Shown here in pieces: positions 46,849-54,568 of a stretch of 64,000 bases of DNA (position 1 is its first letter; the number at the start of each line of letters is the position of its first letter). Made by a program: the position numbers and the translations under genes. This stretch comes from Kiritimatiellia bacterium. Its GTDB lineage: Bacteria; Verrucomicrobiota; Kiritimatiellia; UBA8416; YA12-FULL-48-11. Below the pieces are notes generated by a model. The model saw only the letters and a program-made list of their open reading frames with translations, ran no database searches and was not told the origin of the DNA. The stretch covers positions 903,393-967,392 of the forward strand of contig JAQUPZ010000001.1 of the NCBI GenBank assembly GCA_028716365.1, read 5' to 3'.

Positions 46849-47772
46849 TCACGCCCAAAAGACTTTCTCTGCCGTTCGCCGCAACATCCACTCCTTGTCC
46901 TCTACGGATAGAAAATCCAGCCGGTCGCGAATCAGTGCGATAGAATCGTGGTAATTGTGACCGGACACGACCTGAAAAGGGCAGTCGCTCGCCCACATCA
47001 ATCGTTGTGCACCAAAGTGATTGCGGCATTCGCGTATCATGGGACCAAGATCAAGATAGGGTGCCTGTTTCTTTCCAAGTGCATAAAACGCCGACGTCTT
47101 CACATGCACATGCGGATGTTTCGACAATTGCAGTAACTGATCGAGATCGGTACGCAGGATCGAGCCAGTCATGCCAACGCGCGAAAAGTGATCAATCACC
47201 ACGGACGTACGTGGATACTTCACGCACATCTTATCGATGAGCGGCAGCGTATCAGGATTGATAAGCGGGCAGATACTCAACCCTTCGTCAGCTGCCGTTT
47301 TCCACATCTCCGCCATACCCGGACTGCCAAGCCACTTTTCCAGGTCCTTTTCCTTTCCTGCACAGATACGAAAACCACGCACACCCTGCTTTGCCAAATC
47401 CTTCATGCGTTGTGAAACGCCCGTCTCGTGTTCATTCACAATGGCTACGCCGCTGAATACCCCCGGATGTTTTGCTATGGCGTAGAGCATGTAGCTGTTA
47501 TCGAACTTATAGAAACTCATCTGAATCAGCACAATACGGTCCACGCCTTCATGCTTGCAGTGCGCAAAGAGTTGTTCCGGCGTGAAGCTGTCCACGCAAC
47601 CACCCTTGGTCATTCCGCTTGCCAGTGGATACTTTGCTGTGTCAGGAGTCCATACATGCACATGCGCATCGATATAATCTTGTTTGAAATTCACCGTGAC
47701 ACATCCGGCGGCTGTGGCGGCGCCCGCGCTTATCGCGGTACGGAGAAAAGATCGACGGGAAATTTGTTTCAT
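46849..47772 (-). CDS. Exported amidohydrolase-2 family protein (lactonase-like)
   Basis: 307 residues. The N terminus has a Tat motif (SRRSFLR, 5-11) and a lipobox-like A-A-G-C (21-24), so it may be a Tat-exported lipoprotein. The barrel has YIDAHVHVW with His37 and His39, VVIDHFSRVG, and ASDCPF with the family Asp. These are metal-dependent barrel hydrolases; sugar lactonases such as L-fuconolactone and L-rhamnonolactone hydrolases are close relatives, which would fit oxidised sugars here. It is alone between glgP and GH16 on the same strand. The substrate is not shown. Confidence 0.82.
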   Translation of the reverse strand: MKQISRRSFLRTAISAGAATAAGCVTVNFKQDYIDAHVHVWTPDTAKYPLASGMTKGGCVDSFTPEQLFAHCKHEGVDRIVLIQMSFYKFDNSYMLYAIAKHPGVFSGVAIVNEHETGVSQRMKDLAKQGVRGFRICAGKEKDLEKWLGSPGMAEMWKTAADEGLSICPLINPDTLPLIDKMCVKYPRTSVVIDHFSRVGMTGSILRTDLDQLLQLSKHPHVHVKTSAFYALGKKQAPYLDLGPMIRECRNHFGAQRLMWASDCPFQVVSGHNYHDSIALIRDRLDFLSVEDKEWMLRRTAEKVFWA

Positions 47773-47846
47773 ATATGGATGCTAAGCCTACTTGCAGTGT
47801 CATGCCAAGAAAGAAATCCTGGTCAATTAGGCAGACGCATATCAGG

Positions 47847-49538
47847 CTAGTTATCTGCCAGCTTGAATGTCAGCCCGCCGAACTGGAATGGCGTGGCATC
47901 AAACTTTATGCGTAAAACGTGGCGGCCTTCAGTGAGCTGTACTGTCTTCTCGGGCAAGGGCTTATAGTTACCCCACCAGTTTTTCCCCGTTGTGAAATCG
48001 GTGCCGAAGGTAAACTCCGTCAACAACTTGTTGTCGAGTTCGAGGATGATTTTGTCAATTTTGTCGGACGCAAACCCCTGGTTATCCACACGTGCAACGC
48101 AGGGTACAACTTTGTAGCTGCCGGTTTTCTCGACATTTATGGTATAACAAACCCACATGCCGCGTTGTGAAGCACTGATACCTTTTTCGTTCGGTGCATT
48201 GATGCCTTCATTTGTGCGGAACTTGAGGTTCCATGGAGCTTTTCCGAATGTGTTTTGCTTTATAAATGTGAAGTAAGCCACGCGGTGACCACCTTCGTCG
48301 TAATAACCGGGAACAATGTTGCCGGGAATGGCCTGTGCGTTGCCCTGATAAGGAGTGCTCTTGCCGACTTCAGGCCAGTTTACCTCAAGTGTTAACGGTG
48401 CGGATATGCCGATTAAACCGTTGTTGTCACGCCCCATTGCGATGAGAATATTTTCGCCAAGATGAAGCTGTTTTGCCGGTAGAGTAAATGTTGCTGATGC
48501 CGCGGCCTTTTCGGTGCGGATACGACCATTTGTAAACAGGCAGAGATTGGTCACAGAACTGTCGGCAGTTACGTGGAATGTGACCTCATCTTTTTGTTCC
48601 ACGAGATTTTTCGGTTTATCCAGCCGTAGTGTAACTTTTGGGATTGGTTTGCCATCGGGATCTTCTTCGTAAACGCGGACATAATCCACCGTTAATGAAT
48701 CGGGCCATTTCCCTTCGGCGTAATCGCCCTGCCAGCCTTTTGCACGGTTTGGATCGCGGAAGCAACCGGAGATCAGCAAGTGCATTGGTTGAGTGGTAAC
48801 CGGCACTTCATGATAGTCCATACGCCATGTCTCTTTGCCGTCGCAGTAGAAAATGTATTCAAGAGGAGTCCACTCAACGCTGACAACATGGAATGCGTTC
48901 CAGTCGTTAACGGCCACATCATGTTTACCGCGCGAGACGCGGTAGAGCATATCGCCGTCGAGTTTGCCGACGTGTTTGTTGTCCTCGGCAGCATAATCCA
49001 GTTGCGCATCGAAATGGACATTGTGCGCAAACTCCGGTTTCTTTTTGGGTTTGATGAAGTCCTCGAAGATATCAATCTCCTGGCCCATTTTGAAAGGATT
49101 GGGTCCGACTTCAACACCGTATAGCCAGACCGCACCCCACCAGCCAGGTTCAAGCGAGAATCGAACGCGTGATTCGAAATAACCATAGGTGCGCTGAAAC
49201 TTACCCTTCGTCTGGACACCATGATGATAGCGGTAAGTGCCATCGTCATCGCGGGTGATCTTTATGACGAAATTACCGTGTCCATCTACTTCGGCATGAT
49301 CGGTGCAACAGATGCCTTTCGCGCCGTTCCAGCAAAACGCTTCACCGTGATTACTGCGAGTCCATTTTGACTCGTCCAGCTTATTACCGTTGAATTCGTC
49401 GTTAAAGATCAGTTTCCATTTCTTGTTCGGCGGTAACAGTGATTCAGGTTCCAAGGCGGGCAGGGCAGAGGTCAATGACAGGGAAAAACCGACCAGAGCA
49501 ATTATTGTGCGGATGAATTGGTTACGGAAATTTTTCAT
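47847..49538 (-). CDS. Secreted GH16 endo-glycanase with C-terminal binding domain
   Basis: 563 residues from the ATG at 49538 (GGAG 7 bases upstream); the frame is open far upstream to 49820 but without a signal. Signal peptide about 1-29. The GH16 jelly-roll (about 38-290) contains FNDEFNGNKLD and the catalytic E-I-D-I-F-E with Glu154, Asp156 and Glu159, then a stretch with WTPLEYIFYCDGKETW. Family members cleave beta-1,3/1,4-glucans or galactans such as laminarin, agar, porphyran or carrageenan. A linker Ig-like region and a CBM6-like domain (about 420-563) follow. Divergent from the PLC-like gene at 49668. Confidence 0.93.
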   Translation of the reverse strand: MKNFRNQFIRTIIALVGFSLSLTSALPALEPESLLPPNKKWKLIFNDEFNGNKLDESKWTRSNHGEAFCWNGAKGICCTDHAEVDGHGNFVIKITRDDDGTYRYHHGVQTKGKFQRTYGYFESRVRFSLEPGWWGAVWLYGVEVGPNPFKMGQEIDIFEDFIKPKKKPEFAHNVHFDAQLDYAAEDNKHVGKLDGDMLYRVSRGKHDVAVNDWNAFHVVSVEWTPLEYIFYCDGKETWRMDYHEVPVTTQPMHLLISGCFRDPNRAKGWQGDYAEGKWPDSLTVDYVRVYEEDPDGKPIPKVTLRLDKPKNLVEQKDEVTFHVTADSSVTNLCLFTNGRIRTEKAAASATFTLPAKQLHLGENILIAMGRDNNGLIGISAPLTLEVNWPEVGKSTPYQGNAQAIPGNIVPGYYDEGGHRVAYFTFIKQNTFGKAPWNLKFRTNEGINAPNEKGISASQRGMWVCYTINVEKTGSYKVVPCVARVDNQGFASDKIDKIILELDNKLLTEFTFGTDFTTGKNWWGNYKPLPEKTVQLTEGRHVLRIKFDATPFQFGGLTFKLADN

Positions 49539-49584
49539 CATGTGTCTCCATGAGATGGGTTTTGTTACAAGAAATTGCCTTACC

Positions 49585-49614
49585 TTGAAAATAAACCATA
49601 ATGCTGAATAATAT
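49585..49614 (+). promoter_or_regulatory. Sigma-70-type promoter for the PLC-like gene
   Basis: TTGAAA (49585-49590), an 18-base spacer, and TAATAT (49609-49614). Transcription would begin near 49621, about 47 bases before the ATG at 49668, with GGAGGAGG (49654-49661) in the leader. Confidence 0.45.
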
Positions 49615-49667
49615 GCTACATGTTTTGGTACAAGTTCTGATACTTTTCTGACTGGAGGAGGATCGTG

Positions 49668-50567
49668 ATGAAGAACAGTACCAGAAGGCCGTTCATTGTA
49701 TTGTTGACCGTAGGGATTGTGTGCCTGTTTTCCGCTGTGGAACTTAATGCCTGGGATGCGCAACCGCATCGATTTATAACTGCATCGGCATGGAATGTAC
49801 TGCCTGAAAAAGAACAGCAACTTCTGGATACAGACAGGATAAAAGAATTGTCACAAACCTATTCACTTTTGCCGGACTTATGGAGGGACTGTCCGTCGAA
49901 ACGCGAACCCTGGATGGAAAATTGTATCAAGTCACCTAAAGGGATTTTCATTCATGGAGGCCTGCTTCCTCTTTTAAAGGCTGACAAGGCACAGGGGTAT
50001 CAGGAAACAGAACGCTGGTTGCTTGAACAATTGATAAATGCCATCCGATCCCGAAATGCCGAAACTATTGCCCGTTGGGCGGGTGTGATTACGCATGACA
50101 TAGAGGATACTTTTGCCGTCGGACATGCGATGAACATTGGTATAACGCCTTCCGTCAATGATTTATACAAGAGGGTAAAGGAGCGTTATGAGAAAATGGG
50201 TTTCAGGATGGACCGACCGGGAACACTCAGACTGATTCATTTCGACAGTCTGCCTGAGATGGAGAAAAGCTGGCCAGGGATTCCCGGTTACAAACCTCGT
50301 GTGCTTGGTAAAAATCTGGATGAGGCCACCCGCAATATTCTGACCGACTGGATAACCGGTATCAGGGAATCAGCCGCGGTTTTTGAGAAACTTTTTCCGC
50401 TATTTATCAAACCAGGCAGTGAAGATATCAAGGAATGGAAAGATTTTTCTGCGGCGGAACAGGCGGAAGCCCACCGGATCCTGCACACTTGTACTGTGAC
50501 AGCGGCGAAGCTTTTGGCGGATGTCTATCATACGGCCTTTTTCTTAGCTTCATCTCCAGGGAGTTGA
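49668..50567 (+). CDS. Secreted phospholipase C/P1-nuclease-like zinc protein
   Basis: 299 residues from the ATG at 49668; GGAGGAGG lies 6 bases ahead, and a GTG one codon earlier is less likely. A signal peptide would be cut after L-N-A (28), leaving Trp29 as mature residue 1. In the PLC/P1-nuclease fold the N-terminal Trp binds zinc through its free amino group. Here Trp29-x4-His34, Asp70 (LPD), His96, and H-x3-D-x5-H (His143, Asp147, His153) match the trinuclear zinc site. Enzymes of this fold cleave phospholipid or nucleic-acid phosphodiesters. A related gene lies at 52888. Activity not tested by sequence alone. Confidence 0.72.
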   Translation: MKNSTRRPFIVLLTVGIVCLFSAVELNAWDAQPHRFITASAWNVLPEKEQQLLDTDRIKELSQTYSLLPDLWRDCPSKREPWMENCIKSPKGIFIHGGLLPLLKADKAQGYQETERWLLEQLINAIRSRNAETIARWAGVITHDIEDTFAVGHAMNIGITPSVNDLYKRVKERYEKMGFRMDRPGTLRLIHFDSLPEMEKSWPGIPGYKPRVLGKNLDEATRNILTDWITGIRESAAVFEKLFPLFIKPGSEDIKEWKDFSAAEQAEAHRILHTCTVTAAKLLADVYHTAFFLASSPGS

Positions 50568-50609
50568 TAGTGTCAGGGTTGGCTGGTGTTTTATAGAAAA
50601 GGAGAAAAA

Positions 50610-52640
50610 ATGCGGAACAAAATAATTTGTTCATTAATACTAGCAGGAGTACTTTCCTTTGCCTTGCTGACATTTGTTGTCCAAAGCGTAGGGGCGGAGA
50701 AGTTCGATAATTCCAAATATCCGGCGCGACTTAAGCGAGCGGACAGTTTTCTGGGAATTCATTTCGATTTTCACGCCAGGCCGACCGACAAGGATATCGG
50801 CACAAATACAACGTCGGCGATGATCGAGAACATCATCAATCTGGTGCATCCGGATTACCTGCAAATCGACTGCAAAGGACATCCCGGCTTTTCGAGTTAT
50901 CCGACACGTGTTGGGAATCCGGTGCCCGGCATAGTCGGCGATCCGTTACGTATCTGGCGACAGATCACTGCGGAGCGGGGTGTTGCGCTTTACATGCACT
51001 ATTCCGGCGTTTGGGATTCCGCGGCTGTCAGCAATCATACCGATTGGGCTGCCATCAACGCCGACGGCAAGACGAACGGCAGAATTACTTCGGTATTTGG
51101 TCCGTATGTAAATCAATTGCTGATTCCGCAACTGCGCGAACTGGCCGGCGCCTATGGCGTGGACGGCGCATGGATAGACGGCGAATGCTGGGCCACGGTA
51201 CCGGATTATGGCGAGACAGCACTGAAAGCTTTTCGTGATGCGACTGGAATCCAGGATGTACCGCGCAAGTTAACCGATCCGCATTGGTTTGAATTTCTCC
51301 AATTCCATCGCGAAGCGTTCCGTAAGTATTTGCGCTACTATATTATGGAAGTGAAAAAGACAAATTCCGGTTTCCAATTGTGCAGTAACTGGGCATACAC
51401 CGACCACATGGCTGAACACGTCAGCGCGCCCTTGGATTTTCTATCGGGTGACTACTCACCGGATAACAGTGTCAACTCCGCCCGTCTCTCGGCGCGTTAT
51501 CTGGTGCACCAGGGCATGCCATGGGATCTTATGGCATGGAGTTTCAGCCGCAAGAAGGGTAAGGACGGGGACACCATGCAGAAAAGCGCGCCGCAGTTAC
51601 AGCGCGAGGCCGCTGTTGTAGTTTCCCTTGGCGGCGGGTTTCAGGCGTATTTCAAACAGAAACGCGATGGTTCAATCCATGACGAACAAATGCCGGTGAT
51701 GGCTGAAGTGGCGAAATTCTGTCGCGCACGTCAGAAACTGTGTCATCATTCCAAACCTGTGCCGCAGGTAGCTCTCTTGCTTTCCACGGCTGGACATTAC
51801 CGTGAGATTAACGGTCTGTTTAGTCGTAATCTCGGTCGGATTAGCGGCATCTTGCAGGCTTTGCTCGAAAGCCAGTATTCGGTCGAGGTTATAGGCGAAT
51901 ATCATCTTGCTGGTCGGATGTCGGACTATCCCCTGATTATTGTGCCGGAATGGGGATATCTCGAACCGGTATTCAGGAACGATCTTGTTACCTACGTGAA
52001 AAATGGTGGCAATCTGCTGTTGATTGGTCCAAAGAGTGCCGCGCTTTTCCAAACTGAATTGGGAGTGACGCTGGATGGTGAACCTGTCGATAAGCCGCAA
52101 AAGCTTTGTTATAATGGAACGACCATTGCGACAAAGGGCTTCTCACAGAATATCAAGCCGGGTTCTGGTGTGGAGGTCTTCGGTTCGTTACAAGTTGGCA
52201 CAAATGTAGTTCAGTCTGCCGCGTCTATCATTGCTTTGGGTAAGGGCAGGATAGCCGCAACGTATGTTGACATCGGCCAGAGTTATGTCAGCGCGCGTAA
52301 CACGGTCACACGCGAATTCCTGAATGATCTTGTGCGCCGGTTGTTCCCGAAACCAATGGTGGAGGTCACAGGTTCCATGGATGTGGATGTTGCGCTTATG
52401 CGCAACCACGGCAGGTTGCTGGTAAATCTGGTAAACACCTCCGGACCGCATCGAACAGAACCTGTCCAGGAAATGATCCAGCCGGTAGGTCCGCTTGCCG
52501 TTACGATTCGGCAGACGACAAAACCCGTAAAAATAACTTTGGAACCTGACGGTCAGTCGCTTACATTCGAGTATCGGGACGGTGAGGCGAAATTGATTGT
52601 ACCGCAGGTGGATATCCACCGGGTGATTGTGGTCGATTAA
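50610..52640 (+). CDS. Secreted TIM-barrel glycoside-hydrolase-like protein with trimerisation-type domain
   Basis: 676 residues from the ATG at 50610, with AAGGAG 6 bases upstream. Signal peptide about 1-29. The barrel (about 45-360) has LYMHYSGVWDS and YGVDGAWIDGECWA, in which Asp and Glu resemble the nucleophile strand of GH29- or GHL-type barrels. From about 385 there is a Rossmann-like domain of the beta-galactosidase trimerisation type (VEVIGEYHLAGRMSDYPLII, YVKNGGNLLLIGP), and a beta domain at the end. It starts 42 bases after the PLC-like gene. The family is not one I can name firmly and the substrate is unknown. Confidence 0.7.
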   Translation: MRNKIICSLILAGVLSFALLTFVVQSVGAEKFDNSKYPARLKRADSFLGIHFDFHARPTDKDIGTNTTSAMIENIINLVHPDYLQIDCKGHPGFSSYPTRVGNPVPGIVGDPLRIWRQITAERGVALYMHYSGVWDSAAVSNHTDWAAINADGKTNGRITSVFGPYVNQLLIPQLRELAGAYGVDGAWIDGECWATVPDYGETALKAFRDATGIQDVPRKLTDPHWFEFLQFHREAFRKYLRYYIMEVKKTNSGFQLCSNWAYTDHMAEHVSAPLDFLSGDYSPDNSVNSARLSARYLVHQGMPWDLMAWSFSRKKGKDGDTMQKSAPQLQREAAVVVSLGGGFQAYFKQKRDGSIHDEQMPVMAEVAKFCRARQKLCHHSKPVPQVALLLSTAGHYREINGLFSRNLGRISGILQALLESQYSVEVIGEYHLAGRMSDYPLIIVPEWGYLEPVFRNDLVTYVKNGGNLLLIGPKSAALFQTELGVTLDGEPVDKPQKLCYNGTTIATKGFSQNIKPGSGVEVFGSLQVGTNVVQSAASIIALGKGRIAATYVDIGQSYVSARNTVTREFLNDLVRRLFPKPMVEVTGSMDVDVALMRNHGRLLVNLVNTSGPHRTEPVQEMIQPVGPLAVTIRQTTKPVKITLEPDGQSLTFEYRDGEAKLIVPQVDIHRVIVVD

Positions 52641-52805
52641 TTGTTTGATAGCCTTTCAAATTGCGGATTACCGCACCTGGTTCCGATACAGAGACATAAC
52701 AATAAATTCGATAGTTTAGCCGTTGTGTCAAAAAGTGGTGTTATTTGTTCTAAGTGAAACTGGGAAAGGGCGGCAAAGGATTGTCCCGCCTGCAGGATCT
52801 TGGAT

Positions 52806-52832
52806 GCTGTTGTAATACAGGATGACAACAGC
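52806..52832. other. Perfect 8-bp inverted repeat before the second PLC-like gene
   Basis: GCTGTTGT (52806-52813) and ACAACAGC (52825-52832) with an 11-base loop, in the 247-base gap after 52640. There is no T-run on either side, so a regulator-binding site is as likely as a weak terminator. Confidence 0.3.
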
Positions 52833-52887
52833 CACTTATGATCTTGGGAACGTTCTGATAGATAGTAATACAAGGAGAAGTAGATAA

Positions 52888-54237
52888 ATGACTTATCCAG
52901 AAAGACCAGTTGTCTGTTGTCACATGGTGGTGATTATTTTTGCCGGTATTCTGTTTGGTGCCAGTCTCTCTTACGGCTGGAGTAGCGGGCACGTGAAGAT
53001 CACGCAGGCTGCGCTGGGGGTGCTTCCGGATTGGCAGAGGTCGCACTGGCAGGCGAGCGAGGAAGGATTCAAGAAATACTGCATATATGTTGACATGGGG
53101 TTATCGAATGTAGAGGCGAAACCATACCTGGTTGTGGTGAAGGGAAAGCTGTTCCATTACTTTCCGCGGGAAAACCGCGAAGATTACGTCATATTCAGTG
53201 AAGGCGCAGAACGCTGCATGCGGCTGATAGTTGAAAAGATGCGCGAAGGCGACTACGCGGAGGCAGCCAGGTTTGCCGGGGCATTTGCCCATGTGATCGA
53301 GGACCTGGGCCAGCCGCAGTGCCATGCCCTTGAAGGTATTAATGGGTTGCCGTGGACGGTGCTCGACGAAATTTTCACGCCGGAGGACCAGAGTTGGAAC
53401 CGGGCACCCCAGTCCATCATCAGTCTTGATGACGATGCGCGGTTCGTTGTCCGGCTTGAAGGGTATTGTCCACAGCTGCTCGGGACGCACATAAAGGAGG
53501 CCGTGTTCCGGCTCTACCAGCGGTGTTGCCGGATACGCCAGGCTGCAAGGAAAGCCCTGCCTGCCATGTTGACCCGCATTTATGCCGGTGATGTTGGCGG
53601 TGCAGTTGAAGCGAATATACCGCCGGCTGTGGATGATGCCAAACTTGTGGCGGACATGTTCTACACCTGCTTTGCGCTGGCATCCGGACGCTTTGAGGCC
53701 AGCGAAGTGAAGGCGCTCGAGGCGATGGATCTTACATCACTTATCCCCATTACGGCACCTTCTCTCATTAATCGTCCCTACCGTTTCAGCCCGCTGGCCT
53801 ATGGTTGTTCTGTCAACATGAAGCGTGAGCCGGTCCCGCTGAAAGTCTGGCTCCAGGATTCGGGGAACCAGAAGAAAGAGTTTGTCCTGACGAAGGGAAT
53901 TGGTACCGGTTGCTGCCGGTTCAGCTACGAGATTCCGGCGGGTGTCTTCCATGAATTCCGGTGTACGGCCGGCCTTCATTCAGAGTTGTGCCTTCTGCCG
54001 TCAGGTGCAAATCTGCGCCTTGTCATAAAGTTCAGAGGTAAGGAAGTATTCAACAGCGGGATTCTGCAGGCTGGTGCGCTGGCGCAGAAGGTAGCCATTC
54101 CGGTTACCAATGGCGGAACACTGGAATTCATCTCGGAGGGCCGTCCGGGTATGGTTGACAATGACGCGAATCAGGCTGTCTGGGGCGAGCCAGTACTGGC
54201 CCGTCTGAATATCACGGAGAACGCTGTAACGAAATGA
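52888..54237 (+). CDS. Secreted phospholipase C/P1-nuclease-like protein with extra C-terminal domain
   Basis: 449 residues; AAGGAG precedes the ATG by about 11 bases. The signal peptide would be cut after S-Y-G (30), giving Trp31 as mature residue 1, as in zinc-dependent phospholipase C and P1 nuclease. Further ligands: His35, Asp69, His90 (KLFHYFP), and H-x3-D-x6-H (His135, Asp139, His146) in FAHVIEDLGQPQCH; the last spacing is one longer than usual. From about 300 to 449 a beta-rich domain of unknown kind follows, which the paralogue at 49668 lacks. The gene is clearly richer in G+C than its neighbours. Activity on phosphodiesters is inferred. Confidence 0.7.
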   Translation: MTYPERPVVCCHMVVIIFAGILFGASLSYGWSSGHVKITQAALGVLPDWQRSHWQASEEGFKKYCIYVDMGLSNVEAKPYLVVVKGKLFHYFPRENREDYVIFSEGAERCMRLIVEKMREGDYAEAARFAGAFAHVIEDLGQPQCHALEGINGLPWTVLDEIFTPEDQSWNRAPQSIISLDDDARFVVRLEGYCPQLLGTHIKEAVFRLYQRCCRIRQAARKALPAMLTRIYAGDVGGAVEANIPPAVDDAKLVADMFYTCFALASGRFEASEVKALEAMDLTSLIPITAPSLINRPYRFSPLAYGCSVNMKREPVPLKVWLQDSGNQKKEFVLTKGIGTGCCRFSYEIPAGVFHEFRCTAGLHSELCLLPSGANLRLVIKFRGKEVFNSGILQAGALAQKVAIPVTNGGTLEFISEGRPGMVDNDANQAVWGEPVLARLNITENAVTK

Positions 54238-54413
54238 CCGTTAAGCTTTTCAGGGACAGCAGTGTAATCTTTTACTATCTTTTAGAATTGACTAATGAAA
54301 ATGAAAAAACATTTAAAGGGGAACAAGCTTGGAACCCGGCTCTGGCATACTCGCCATAACCTGAAGTACTTTCTATTAGAGTCTTCCTGTACATAACACA
54401 GACAATAAGATGG

Positions 54414-54548
54414 AATGTGAAGTGGAAAAGGTATACGAAGGAGCAGATCATAGCGGTACTGAATGAGGCTGAAGCCGGTTTGCTAATCCAGAAGTTAATA
54501 CGGAAGTACGGGATCTCAAAGTCGACATACATGAACGAGGTACAGCAA
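54414..54548 (+). pseudogene. IS3-family transposase OrfA remnant
   Basis: In the 331-base gap 54238-54568, the frame at 54420 reads K-W-K-R-Y-T-K-E-Q-I-I-A-V-L-N-E-A-E-A-G and goes on through R-K-Y-G-I-S-K-S-T-Y. This is the helix-turn-helix start of an IS3/IS911-type OrfA. It has no start codon of its own, breaks where T-F-Y-N-W-K is expected (here T-Y-M-N-E), and no OrfB or terminal repeat is seen. The remainder of the gap (54238-54410) holds nothing I can identify. Confidence 0.72.
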
Positions 54549-54568
54549 TTATTTTCAGGGAGGTATGA

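Noticed and set aside
52769..52790. GGCGG/CCGCC short hairpin after the 50610 gene as a terminator
   Set aside because: The stem is only five pairs with a 12-base loop and no T-run follows.
54275..54532. 85-residue minus-strand frame over the IS remnant
   Set aside because: The plus strand shows a recognisable OrfA sequence in the same place, while this frame has no motif and no ribosome site.
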